Positions 50,744 through 58,408 of a DNA stretch of 64,000 nucleotides are shown one piece after another; within the stretch, counting starts at the first letter, position 1; each line of letters opens with the position of its first letter. The DNA lies in NCBI GenBank assembly GCA_020630575.1, contig JAHDBD010000001.1, positions 186,001 to 250,000 on the forward strand. The letters are read 5' to 3'. Made by a program: the position numbers and the translations under genes. The stretch comes from Bernardetia sp. Lineage in GTDB: Bacteria > Bacteroidota > Bacteroidia > Cytophagales > Bernardetiaceae. Under the pieces are notes generated by a model. The model worked only from the letters and a program-made list of their open reading frames with translations. It was not told the origin of the DNA and made no database searches.

Positions 50744-51583
50744 TCATACAAAATCACTCAACATTCCAATTTCTTTTGGCATAATTCCTCTTTCTGTTTT
50801 CTGCAAGGTGCAACATTGATTAACTGGGTCGTGTTCGAAAAATAAAATATAATCATTTTCGACAGCTTCATTCAATAGTTCTTCTTTTTCAGAAAGTGTT
50901 TTTAAAGGTCTCATATCATACGCCATAATATAAGGCAGGCGTACATGATGTACTGATGGAATAAGGTCTGCACAGAAAATAATTGTTCTATCTTTATATT
51001 TTATTTGAGGTAACATTTGCTTTTCGGTATGTCCATCAACAAAACGCAAATCAAAAGGCAAAGAATCTGTTTTTTGATTGCTAGAAAGAAGTTTTAATTG
51101 TCCACTTTCTTTTATAGGAAGTATATTTTCTTTTAAAAATGAAGCCTTTTCTCTTGGATTGGGTTCGATAGCCCAGTTCCAATGTTCTGTATTTGACCAA
51201 TATGTTGCATTATCAAAAACAGGAATAAGTTTGTTCTTGTCTCTTTTTATTGCGCCTCCACAATGGTCAAAATGTAAATGAGTAAGAAAAACGTCTGTAA
51301 TATCAGAAGTCGAAAAACCTTTTTGTTCCAACGATTTTTCTAAAGAGTCATCGCCATGCAAATGAAAGTGACTGACAAACTTTTCATCTTGTTTATTCCC
51401 TATTCCTGTATCAATAAGAATAAGTTTATTTCCATCTTCTATCAAAAGACAACGCATTGCCCAAGTACACATATTGTTTTCATCAGCAGGATTGAGTTTT
51501 TGCCACATTACTTTCGGAACAACACCAAACATTGCACCACCATCTAATTTGAAAAGTCCTGTATCTATTGTATGTAAAGTCAT
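50744..51583 (-). CDS. MBL-fold metallo-hydrolase
   Basis: A 279-residue metallo-beta-lactamase-fold enzyme. The metal site is 'FLTHLHFDHCGGAI' (HxHxDH near 106-111), with 'LILIDTGIGNKQDEKF' before it. Later ligands are the His in 'DLRFVDGHTEKQM' and the Asp in 'IIFCADLIPSVHHVRLPY', then 'LFFEHDP'. The order fits the AHL-lactonase-like or glyoxalase II-like single-domain group. It has no signal peptide, so it is cytosolic. The substrate is unknown; lactonase activity is possible but unsupported by context. Confidence 0.9.
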   Translation of the reverse strand: MTLHTIDTGLFKLDGGAMFGVVPKVMWQKLNPADENNMCTWAMRCLLIEDGNKLILIDTGIGNKQDEKFVSHFHLHGDDSLEKSLEQKGFSTSDITDVFLTHLHFDHCGGAIKRDKNKLIPVFDNATYWSNTEHWNWAIEPNPREKASFLKENILPIKESGQLKLLSSNQKTDSLPFDLRFVDGHTEKQMLPQIKYKDRTIIFCADLIPSVHHVRLPYIMAYDMRPLKTLSEKEELLNEAVENDYILFFEHDPVNQCCTLQKTERGIMPKEIGMLSDFV

Positions 51584-51601
51584 TTTTTTTGAGGTTTTGG
51601 G

Positions 51602-51625
51602 GTCGTTGGTAGAAACACCAACAAC
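51602..51625. repeat. REP-like hairpin, copy 4 (inverted orientation)
   Basis: GTCGTTGGT and ACACCAACAAC pair around an AGAA loop; on the minus strand it reads GTTGTTGGTGTTT then CTACCAACGAC, matching the family. It lies 18 bp upstream of the MBL start codon, thus in its leader. Confidence 0.6.
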
Positions 51626-51720
51626 AGCAAGAGATATTAGTTGTAAGATAAATAAAAAAATCCTATACTAGCATAAGGACTAAAATAGGAATTTTGTTTT
51701 TGTAAAAAAAGGACTGAATA

Positions 51721-52077
51721 TTATTCTCTGATTTTTGTGTATTCTTTAGATTCTTCAATCAACTTATCATATTTTTCGATAATAGTTTCTAGTGTTTTTA
51801 TGGCTGGTTTTTCATTGAGTTGATAGTTTTTTATCATTGATTCAGTAATAAATAATTTCATTAGTATCAGTTGGTCACTAAGTAAAATATCCTTTCTCTG
51901 AATTTCTTTCATTTTTGGCTCGTAATCAGCCATTTTATTTTTATAATTCTGTTCGATATCCTTGAAAACTTCAAGCGTAGATTGTCTAAGTACCGAATCT
52001 TGAATTTGATTGATATGATTATTGGCACTCTCCCAGTAGGTTTGATTTGTCTTTGAAAATTTTGAATAGGCAGCCAA
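51721..52077 (-). CDS. C-terminal part of a frameshifted lipoprotein gene
   Basis: A 118-residue helical segment ('NQIQDSVLRQSTLEVFKDIEQNYKNKMADYEPKMKEIQRKDILLSDQLILMKLFITESMIKNY') with no proper start. The frame is open up to a stop at 52147-52149, has no ATG near its beginning, and only a TTG at 52077. The upstream lipoprotein frame ends at TGA within the same region. Adding one A to the A8 run (plus-strand T8 at 52139-52146) joins the two frames into one lipoprotein of about 209 aa. The coiled helix is typical of periplasmic helical lipoproteins. It may be a pseudogene, a sequencing error or phase-variable. Confidence 0.6.
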   Translation of the reverse strand: MAAYSKFSKTNQTYWESANNHINQIQDSVLRQSTLEVFKDIEQNYKNKMADYEPKMKEIQRKDILLSDQLILMKLFITESMIKNYQLNEKPAIKTLETIIEKYDKLIEESKEYTKIRE

Positions 52078-52135
52078 ACTATCATTTTTGATTCGATAGA
52101 TTTGATTTATCTGTTCGTTGAGTTGTTTTAATTTT

Positions 52136-52348
52136 TCATTTTTTTTCTACAGCTTCGTTATATAATTCTACCACTATATCAGAACCACTCCTTTTAGAAA
52201 TAGAAGTAAATTTATAATCTTCTCTGTTTTCAAGAACTTGTGGTGTTTGAGTCAAAACTTCATTAGGATTGGTTTGATTCTTATTTTTGGTTGTTTTATT
52301 ACAACTAAATAAAGTTATAATTGATAATATAAAAAATAGTTTTTTCAT
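52136..52348 (-). CDS. N-terminal part of a frameshifted lipoprotein gene
   Basis: A 70-residue frame read from the ATG at 52346-52348: MKKLFFILSIITLFSC with the acylated Cys at 16, then 'NKTTKNKNQTNPNEVLTQTPQVLENREDYKFTSISKRSGSDIVVELYNEAVEKK' and a TGA. The last codons run into an A8 homopolymer (GAAAAAAAATGA), beyond which the other frame continues with 'NEKLKQLNEQINQIYRIK'. A longer start at 52414 is possible but spoils the signal peptide. The family is not recognised. Confidence 0.62.
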   Translation of the reverse strand: MKKLFFILSIITLFSCNKTTKNKNQTNPNEVLTQTPQVLENREDYKFTSISKRSGSDIVVELYNEAVEKK

Positions 52349-52419
52349 AATAATTTTTATTGAATATAATAATTGAGTTAGTGTTATAAAATTACCTTTT
52401 ATACCCACAAACATACAAA

Positions 52420-52456
52420 AAAATCCATTTCTATTTTTCGTAGAAATGGATTTTTG
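52420..52456. terminator. Strong terminator between two minus-strand genes
   Basis: A 14-bp perfect stem (AAAAATCCATTTCT with AGAAATGGATTTTT, 9-nt loop). On the minus strand it ends the 302-aa gene and is followed by T-rich sequence. Confidence 0.85.
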
Positions 52457-52478
52457 TTTTTAAGAAACAACTAAAAAA

Positions 52479-53387
52479 TTAAACCTCATTTACAGCACGC
52501 TCAATCAAACGACTAGCAACCGTTTGAGTTCCTGTATGCTCAAAATAATTTGTCGAAGCATCTAAGAAAGCAGCTACATAATCTAGTTTTGTATCAGCTA
52601 AAGAAATATATTCTGAAAGGCTTGCAATTACTTTTTCTGAATTGATATTATTCTCAGATTGAAAATTACTAATCCATCCTTTTGTGTGTCCAAATGCTTT
52701 TTTTACAAATTCTAGTTTGTCGGTAGCACCACTTCCTGGTATATATTGTGCCATTTTTTGGAAAACACTACTATTTTCTACTTTATCTACACTTACCGAT
52801 TGAAGTTTGTTCATTACAATTTCGGCAAAATCAGGACCTAGAGGAAGCACACCATCAAAGGCTACAATTCCTGCCATACGCATTTTGCTTTCTCCTGCAT
52901 AATTGCCTAATGCACCCACAAAATCACCAAAACTATCTCCAGGGATTCCATTTATTTTTGTAAAAGCTAGAAGTTCAGCCGTAATTTTGATAGCCAAATC
53001 AATACTCTGAATTGTATCAGCTTTTGGAGTAAGGTCTTTCATGAAAGAAAGCATACTAAAACTATCAGCCAATTTATCAGCCATTGCAGCAGCACCAAGA
53101 GCTGTATCGGCTGTATCTACCATTTTAAAAATTTTGATAGCCGTTTGATACCCTTGCGAATCATCATTGTAAAGCTCTATTGCTTTTTCTTTTACTTCTC
53201 CTAAAAATTCCTCATCCGTTTCGCCTGTAACATCACGCATCAAGGCATCAAAATCAGTCGGATTATTCCATTCTCCTGGAACTACAAAATCTAACGCTTT
53301 CAGCGCATAAATAGTAACCCCAGATTCAGGTAGGTTATTTACAGCATCTACAATAGAAACTGGTTTGTCGTCAGAACCAAAAAACAT
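52479..53387 (-). CDS. Hypothetical cytosolic protein, 302 aa
   Basis: A soluble, largely helical protein with no signal peptide; I do not recognise the family. Landmarks are the start MFFGSDDKPVSIVDAVNNLP, an acidic 'DVTGETDEEFLGEVKEKAIELYNDDSQGYQTAIKIFKMVDTADTALGAAAMADKLADSFSMLSFM' and a Gly-rich 'GIPGDSFGDFVGALGNYAGESKMRMAGIVAFDGVLPLGPDF'. The end is 'EYISLADTKLDYVAAFLDASTNYFEHTGTQTVASRLIERAVNEV'. The high Ala/Asp content and repeated amphipathic helices suggest an all-alpha structural or scaffold protein. It stands alone between terminators. Confidence 0.78.
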   Translation of the reverse strand: MFFGSDDKPVSIVDAVNNLPESGVTIYALKALDFVVPGEWNNPTDFDALMRDVTGETDEEFLGEVKEKAIELYNDDSQGYQTAIKIFKMVDTADTALGAAAMADKLADSFSMLSFMKDLTPKADTIQSIDLAIKITAELLAFTKINGIPGDSFGDFVGALGNYAGESKMRMAGIVAFDGVLPLGPDFAEIVMNKLQSVSVDKVENSSVFQKMAQYIPGSGATDKLEFVKKAFGHTKGWISNFQSENNINSEKVIASLSEYISLADTKLDYVAAFLDASTNYFEHTGTQTVASRLIERAVNEV

Positions 53388-53492
53388 ATAGTTGTATATT
53401 TAAGTAATTGAAAAGGTTTTTTAAGAAAAAATGAGTTTCTCAAACTGTCAAGATACTTTTAGAGTATTTAGACAGATAATTGAGTTGAAAAA

Positions 53493-53996
53493 TTATTTTA
53501 AGTTGGCAAGTCCAGCAAGATCAAATTTTTCGAACCAAGATTTGCGAGTTTTATCATCAAAGCTATCTTCTTTCGAACGAATACTGATTTGATAACGGTC
53601 AGCAACCAAAATAGTAGTTCCTTTAGAACCTTTTGTAAGCGCAGGGTAAGATGCAATGTACATCGTTGCGTCTGCATATTTTGCTTTTGTATCCATATTA
53701 GTACTCAAATCACTAATTGCAAGAGTAGCTACTTCTATTCCATCTTTTTCTAAACTAGCTTGTACAAATCCATCTTTTTCTTGATTATAGATAACTTTGT
53801 ATGCTCCTTCTTCTTGTGGGAAAAATTTATTGAGCGCACCTCCTTCAACTTCTTCTTTAGGCATTTCTTCGGTAGCCGTCGAACCATTATCTATTGTAGT
53901 TGTTGTTTCTGTGTTAGTTTGTTTCTTTCCTCCACAACTAAAGAGGAAAGCCGAACTTAGTAATAGGGCAAATAACGAAATACGAAATTTTTGCAT
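53493..53996 (-). CDS. Hypothetical lipoprotein
   Basis: A 167-residue lipoprotein read from the ATG at 53994-53996 (MQKFRISLFALLLSSAFLFSC, Cys 21); an in-frame ATG at 54002 would add two residues. A Thr-rich linker and an acidic 'ATEEMPKEEVEGGALNKFFPQEEG' precede a small alpha/beta domain ('AYKVIYNQEKDGFVQASLEKDGIEVATLAISDLSTNMDTKAKYADATMYIASYPALTKGSKGTTILVADRYQISIRSKE'). A C-terminal 'KSWFEKFDLAGLANLK' helix follows. The pattern resembles the family of self-contained lipoproteins seen in many Cytophagales, function unknown. Confidence 0.78.
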   Translation of the reverse strand: MQKFRISLFALLLSSAFLFSCGGKKQTNTETTTTIDNGSTATEEMPKEEVEGGALNKFFPQEEGAYKVIYNQEKDGFVQASLEKDGIEVATLAISDLSTNMDTKAKYADATMYIASYPALTKGSKGTTILVADRYQISIRSKEDSFDDKTRKSWFEKFDLAGLANLK

Positions 53997-54265
53997 GTGC
54001 ATAATATAAGGTGAAATTTAGTGATAAAATGAACTTCAAAACATAGAAAATCTTTGAATATAAGAAATAGAAATTGGTATCTTATTCTATCTTAAATTCT
54101 CTAATTATTCTATTATTTACCTCAATGTACAAATTATCATTCAGAATTAGAATAATTTTTGTTGATTTTTGATTTAAATAATCGGAAAAAGTTAAAATTT
54201 CAAACTCTATTCATTCTGCTTTAAAGTTGGATTTTCAGACTGTAAGCTAATAAAATGCAACAAAA

Positions 54266-54490
54266 AACCCTTCTTACTACAAGAGTAAAAAGGGCAAAAA
54301 GTAATTAGTTGTGAAAAAGTAGGAGTCAAAAAAATAGCTTTTAGTTATTTACTACTTTCCCTAAAAATGGCTACAAAATTAATTGTTGAGCTTTTTAGAA
54401 AGAAGTAAAAACTGCTTTTAACAGGTTCTTTGCTAATTCTCCAAAACAATTTTTTCAGAATTGTATTTGTTTTCCTTATGATGTCCCAAA
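54266..54490 (-). ncRNA. Candidate small RNA
   Basis: A minus-strand transcript is suggested by a TATGTTTG -7-type box at 54494-54487 and a terminator hairpin (CCCTT-c-TTACT/AGTAA-a-AAGGG, 54268-54294) followed by T6. Between them is no ORF longer than a few codons. It lies in the 574-bp gap 54003-54577 ahead of the macrodomain gene. It is a weak call: no matching -33 element was found and no known RNA family was recognised. Confidence 0.3.
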
Positions 54491-54577
54491 CATAGTCATT
54501 ATTTTTTAATTTACACTATTTATGACAAAAAAATAGTAGAAAAATGCAGTAAAATTTAATTATTAACCCAATATAAC

Positions 54578-55114
54578 ATGTCAATTAAACTTTTATTACA
54601 ACGAGGAGATATTACCAAAATAGCTGTTGATGCTATTGTAAATGCTGCAAATACATCACTTTTGGGTGGTGGTGGCGTTGATGGTGCAATTCATAGGACA
54701 GGAGGAAAAGAGATTTTAGAAGAATGTATTAAAATACGTAACAAGCAAGGAGGTTGTAAAACTGGAGAAGCTGTTTATACGACAGCAGGGAATTTATCAG
54801 CTAAGTATGTTATTCATACGGTAGGTTCTGTTTGGCAAGATGGAGAACACGGAGAAAGAGAGCTTTTAGCTAATTGCTACAAAAACTCATTACAAATTGC
54901 TAAAGAGTTGCAAATCAAATCTATTTCATTTCCTAATATAAGTACAGGAGTTTATAAGTTTCCAAAAGAAGAAGCTGCCGAGATTGCTTTAAATGCTTTA
55001 AATGAATTTGTAAGTCAAAGTGATAGTTCTACCTTAGAAGAAATTATCTTTGTTTGTTTTGACGAAGAGAATTACAAAATTTATGAGCGTTTGATGAGAT
55101 TATCTAATTTATAA
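54578..55114 (+). CDS. Macrodomain protein (O-acetyl-ADP-ribose deacetylase-like)
   Basis: A 178-residue single-macrodomain protein of the YmdB/MacroD class. Landmarks are '[40 protein letters not shown]' (residues 8-47) with catalytic Asn/Asp positions in '[18 protein letters not shown]', then '[30 protein letters not shown]' and '[24 protein letters not shown]'. The family removes ADP-ribose from proteins or deacetylates O-acetyl-ADP-ribose. No NAD-consuming toxin is next to it, though in some genomes such genes guard against ADP-ribosylation. A terminator follows. Confidence 0.93.
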   Translation: MSIKLLLQRGDITKIAVDAIVNAANTSLLGGGGVDGAIHRTGGKEILEECIKIRNKQGGCKTGEAVYTTAGNLSAKYVIHTVGSVWQDGEHGERELLANCYKNSLQIAKELQIKSISFPNISTGVYKFPKEEAAEIALNALNEFVSQSDSSTLEEIIFVCFDEENYKIYERLMRLSNL

Positions 55115-55124
55115 TTAAAAGAAA

Positions 55125-55158
55125 AAAGAGGTTATCTTAAAACTAGGATAACCTCTTT
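55125..55158 (+). terminator. Terminator of the macrodomain gene
   Basis: A 12-bp perfect stem (AAAGAGGTTATC with GATAACCTCTTT, 10-nt loop), beginning 10 bp after the stop. The T-run is short. Confidence 0.78.
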
Positions 55159-55259
55159 CAATACTATTTTACTACCAAAACACAATCTTTAATATTGAAG
55201 AATAAGAATTATTCTTATAGTATTAAAGATGCTTTGCTCTTTAATATTTTTAGTGATTT

Positions 55260-55364
55260 TTACCACAGCCCATTGCGTTGTTCGTATCTATCATCTGCCA
55301 TTGATGCTGTATTTCTTCCACCGTTGTTGCCACCAAAATGTAAATTTAACTTTGTAAATTTCAT
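55260..55364 (-). CDS. Micro-ORF (34 aa), Gly/Asn-rich, possible peptide precursor
   Basis: A 34-codon ORF with ATG at 55362-55364 and TAA at 55260-55262. The peptide starts MKFTKLNLHFGG, continues NNGGRNTASM and ends ADDRYEQRNGLW. Bacteroidota RiPP precursors often start MKK(L/I)KLNL followed by a Gly-Gly step, which this echoes, but no modification enzyme or exporter is adjacent. It could also be a chance ORF. The intervals around it (55159-55259 and 55365-55983) hold only A/T-rich stems such as ATAAGAA/TTCTTAT at 55201-55217. Confidence 0.42.
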   Translation of the reverse strand: MKFTKLNLHFGGNNGGRNTASMADDRYEQRNGLW

Positions 55365-55927
55365 AATCTATAATTGTGTATTAGGGGAGAGTGATAAAGT
55401 TAATTAAATTTATAGTATGTTAGAATACTATTTGGGTAAATAAAAAGCTAAATTCTATTTTTAGCTGTATTATTGATTAATTGTAACTTTTCCTTTAAAA
55501 GATACGATTTATTATATATTATGAGTCTTTTTGACAAGTATGACAAGTAGTTAGGTTAATTAATTATTAGACAAATTAACTTACTTAACTTTACTTTTCC
55601 AAATTTTTAACCATAAATTCATAAATAATTTACAGTGTGAGTTTTTTTTAAAATTGATGCTTTTTTAAACTTTGTACGTTGTTTATCAAATTTTTATTGA
55701 TAAAAGATTCAATTTTGAATTTTTGATAATAAAATCGCTTTTCATTAGTAAAATTGTAATTAATGTGATTAATTATTTTCTTTAGCTTTTTTATAACTAT
55801 TGATAATTGAGGTGTTAAGTTCAAAAAAATGATTTTTTCTCTAAGTTTGAGATAGACTTTCTAGGACAAAAAAAATGGAAATTATATTCAAGAGCTTCGA
55901 ATTATAATTAATGCTCTAATAATTTCG

Positions 55928-55935
55928 TATTTTTG
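55928..55935 (+). promoter_or_regulatory. Possible -7 box of rlmN
   Basis: TATTTTTG fits TAnnTTTG and lies 49 bp before the rlmN start. No TTG about 20 bp upstream, so the promoter is only partly supported. The wider gap 55365-55983 shows no gene. Confidence 0.3.
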
Positions 55936-55983
55936 TAAAATCAAACAAAAAATAAGAATAAACTGAAAGAATAATTTACTGCT

Positions 55984-57063
55984 ATGAATACGCCTACAAT
56001 AAAAGTATCGCTTCAAGAAATAGAAAATAAAAAAACAGATATCCGAAAACTAACTTTAGCCGAAATTTCGGAAGAACTACAAAAATTAGGAGAACCAAAA
56101 TTTAGAGCAAAACAGATTTGGCAATGGCTTTGGGAAAAATCAGTTACTTCATTTGAGCAAATGACAAATCTGTCTCAAAAACTTAGAGAAACGTTGCAAG
56201 AAAATTTTGCTATTAATGCACTTACCATTTCAGAAGAGCAAAAAAGCAATGACGGAACTGTAAAATCTTCTTTTCGATTGTATGATGGCAAAATAGTAGA
56301 AGGCGTTTTGATTCCTGTTAAAGATAGAATGACAGCCTGTATTTCGTCGCAAGTGGGTTGTTCGCTTTCTTGTAAGTTTTGTGCAACAGGTTATATGGGT
56401 AAGAAACGAAATATTGAAGCTGCCGAAATTTATGATCAAGTAGTTGCTATTTCAAAGCAAGCAGAAGAGAATTTTAATCAACCTCTTTCGAATATTGTCT
56501 ATATGGGAATGGGCGAACCATTGATGAACTATAAAAATGTTTTGCAATCTATTGACAGACTGACTTCTCCAGATGGACTAAATATGTCACCAAAAAGAAT
56601 TACTGTTTCAACAGCAGGAATTGCAAAGTTTATCAAAATGCTTGCCGATGATAACGTCAAATTTAATCTTGCTTTGTCTTTACATGCTGCAAATGATGAA
56701 AAGCGAAACGAAATTATGGATATTAATGAGAGTAATTCGTTGGAAGTTTTGGCAGAAGCCTTGAAGTATTTTTATGATAAGACAGGAAATAGAATTACAT
56801 ACGAGTATATTTTGTTTGATAATTTTAATGATTCTTTGAAAGATGCCGATGAGTTGTATCGTTTTTGTAAGCACGTTCCTTGTAGAGTAAATATCATCGA
56901 ATATAATCCAATAGAAGAAGCTGAATATAAGAAACCAACTGAAGAAAGAATAGAAAAATTTGCAGGTTATTTGATTAAAAGAGGTGTACGTACAACTGTC
57001 AGAAGAAGTAGAGGAAAAGATATTGATGCAGCTTGTGGGCAACTTGCCAATAAAAAGGGTTAA
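55984..57063 (+). CDS. rlmN: 23S rRNA (adenine-2503-C2) methyltransferase RlmN
   Basis: A 359-residue radical SAM enzyme. The [4Fe-4S]-binding CxxxCxxC is 'GCSLSCKFCATGYMG' (Cys126, 130, 133). 'VYMGMGEPLMNY' is the SAM-binding GEP motif. 'RRSRGKDIDAACGQLA' holds the second conserved Cys that forms the protein-RNA intermediate. The N-terminal 'KFRAKQIWQWLWEK' helix-hairpin region is also family-typical. RlmN methylates A2503 in the peptidyl-transferase centre and, in E. coli, some tRNAs. It is monocistronic with a large hairpin downstream. Confidence 0.96.
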   Translation: MNTPTIKVSLQEIENKKTDIRKLTLAEISEELQKLGEPKFRAKQIWQWLWEKSVTSFEQMTNLSQKLRETLQENFAINALTISEEQKSNDGTVKSSFRLYDGKIVEGVLIPVKDRMTACISSQVGCSLSCKFCATGYMGKKRNIEAAEIYDQVVAISKQAEENFNQPLSNIVYMGMGEPLMNYKNVLQSIDRLTSPDGLNMSPKRITVSTAGIAKFIKMLADDNVKFNLALSLHAANDEKRNEIMDINESNSLEVLAEALKYFYDKTGNRITYEYILFDNFNDSLKDADELYRFCKHVPCRVNIIEYNPIEEAEYKKPTEERIEKFAGYLIKRGVRTTVRRSRGKDIDAACGQLANKKG

Positions 57064-57082
57064 TTCGTAAAAACTAAATAGC

Positions 57083-57124
57083 ACTTTTCCAAAGAATGAG
57101 TTTTATCTCATTGTTTGGAAAAGT
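57083..57124 (+). terminator. Long hairpin after rlmN
   Basis: The arms ACTTTTCCAAA (57083-57093) and TTTGGAAAAGT (57114-57124) enclose a further GAATGAG/CTCATT(g) stem. It is probably the rlmN terminator, although the T-run is weak. Confidence 0.65.
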
Positions 57125-57190
57125 AATACCATCGTAAAATAAATTATTCTGTATTTCTTTGCTTGTAAACCCTGTTCAATTTATAATTCT

Positions 57191-57220
57191 GCCACTGTCG
57201 GTGTCCCCACCAACGATAGT
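57191..57220. repeat. REP-like hairpin, copy 5
   Basis: It reads GCCACTGTCGGTGTCC then CCACCAACGATAGT, close to the family consensus. It is between the converging rlmN and lipoprotein genes. The neighbouring AACCCTGTTCAA (57168-57179) echoes the hairpin upstream of truA. Confidence 0.65.
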
Positions 57221-57262
57221 AAAACACAAACAAATTTATGTCACACTGTATTTATAATGAAA

Positions 57263-57691
57263 TTATTTTTTGTTCCGTTCTTCTCTAATTACTACAATTT
57301 CATTGACAGCGTTGATAGCATCAAAACGAATCTGAACAAGTCTGCGTTCTCCAGTTTTGACCTTTTCAGAATTTGAGTTTTCACACTTTTCAGAAGCATC
57401 AATATAATACGTATAAAATTTTTGATTACGACTATATAGCTCTGCAAAATCAGGCTTGCCTAAAATTTTTCGTAAATCTATTTCGTCTAATCCTTCTAGT
57501 TTAGGTTTGATTTTTTCTAAATCTTCCAACATTCCTGTACGCACACTTTCACAACCATTTCTATCCATTTTCCAAGCTTTCATGTCAAATTCATTTTCGG
57601 TTATAGCATTTGGATCAGAACAAGATGAAACTAAAAGACTTAAACACACAAAAAAACTAAAAACTAAAAAAACACTATTAAAAAATTTCAT
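57263..57691 (-). CDS. Lipoprotein, BamE/SmpA-like by size and pattern
   Basis: A 142-residue lipoprotein: signal MKFFNSVFLVFSFFVCLSLLVSSC, acylated Cys at 24. The conserved-looking core is 'VRTGMLEDLEKIKPKLEGLDEIDLRKILGKPDFAELYSRNQKFYTYYIDASEKCENSNSE', with 'RRLVQIRFDAINAVNEIVVIRE' at the end. The 'L.G....d....LGkP...' pattern and following strands resemble BamE-type small lipoproteins, so an outer-membrane assembly or envelope role is possible but uncertain. A TATATTTG box (57731-57738, minus strand) lies upstream. Confidence 0.72.
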   Translation of the reverse strand: MKFFNSVFLVFSFFVCLSLLVSSCSDPNAITENEFDMKAWKMDRNGCESVRTGMLEDLEKIKPKLEGLDEIDLRKILGKPDFAELYSRNQKFYTYYIDASEKCENSNSEKVKTGERRLVQIRFDAINAVNEIVVIREERNKK

Positions 57692-57837
57692 TCTATTTTT
57701 TACAATTAATTTGATTGAATACTATTTCGACAAATATACTATGCTATATTCATAAGTCTATCTTCTACTACCTAAAAGTCTTTTGTGATAATAGATTGTT
57801 TGATAAAATTAAAAATAGGAAGAAAGGATTTTCACTA

Positions 57838-58254
57838 TCAATTTTTTGTTATAATCTCTTCAAAATCAAATGTTTCTAAACTTGTCTTTATACTCACATC
57901 TCCATATTCTTCTATTAAAAAATGCTCAACAAAATAATTTCCTTTAAAATAAATTGTTGAAAGAGATTGATTTGATAAATAATGGATTTTCAACGTTTTG
58001 GCATCTATCAAAATGCTTTTTGATTCGATAGGAATATAATAAAATCTACTTTCTTTATCTTCTAAAGTCCATTTATCAAGTTCAAAATTTAGATAATTCC
58101 AACCTTGAGGAAAAATAATTTTATCAAGATTTACATTTTCATAAAATATAGAAACTTTCCAAAGCATTCTACCATTATTTATTTCTTCACAATCTAAAAA
58201 TTGGATTTTTAGCTTTTTATCTGCTGAAATTTTTGAAGGAATAGCTTTGTACAT
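57838..58254 (-). CDS. Hypothetical protein, 138 aa
   Basis: A small protein with no signal peptide; family not recognised. It starts MYKAIPSKISADKKLKIQFLDCEEINNGRMLWKVSIFYENVNLDKIIFPQGWNYLNFELDKWTLEDKESRFYYIPIESKSILIDA, i.e. mostly beta strands, and ends 'FLIEEYGDVSIKTSLETFDFEEIITKN'. The strand-rich, charged profile suggests a small single beta-sandwich domain. It is divergent from the AsmA gene and separated by a REP-like copy. Confidence 0.66.
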   Translation of the reverse strand: MYKAIPSKISADKKLKIQFLDCEEINNGRMLWKVSIFYENVNLDKIIFPQGWNYLNFELDKWTLEDKESRFYYIPIESKSILIDAKTLKIHYLSNQSLSTIYFKGNYFVEHFLIEEYGDVSIKTSLETFDFEEIITKN

Positions 58255-58367
58255 ATTGAAGTTTAAATAAATTTCACTATCTTTTTTCTTAACTTTAAGT
58301 TATCTTTCGACTAAAATTCTATATTTTTTCTGTAAAAAAGAAATTCCTTATTGTAAATATAATAGTT

Positions 58368-58391
58368 GTTGTTGGTATCCTCACCAATGAC
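58368..58391. repeat. REP-like hairpin, copy 6, just upstream of the AsmA-like gene
   Basis: It reads GTTGTTGGTATCC then TCACCAATGAC, with a mismatch in the stem. It ends 17 bp before the AsmA-like start codon, so it would lie in the leader or overlap the ribosome binding site, where a hairpin could affect translation. Confidence 0.58.
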
Positions 58392-58408
58392 ACCATAATC
58401 AAATAAAT

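Noticed and set aside
54367-54408. 13-aa frame (MATKLIVELFRKK)
   Set aside because: Too short to separate from chance, and no conserved context.
55195-55407. 70-aa plus-strand frame beside the macrodomain gene
   Set aside because: No Bacteroidota-type promoter, unusual composition, and it is antisense to the better-looking 34-aa ORF.
7302-58391. CRISPR array formed by the short repeats
   Set aside because: Copies are far apart, imperfect and hairpin-forming between unrelated genes; there is no regular spacing and no cas gene.
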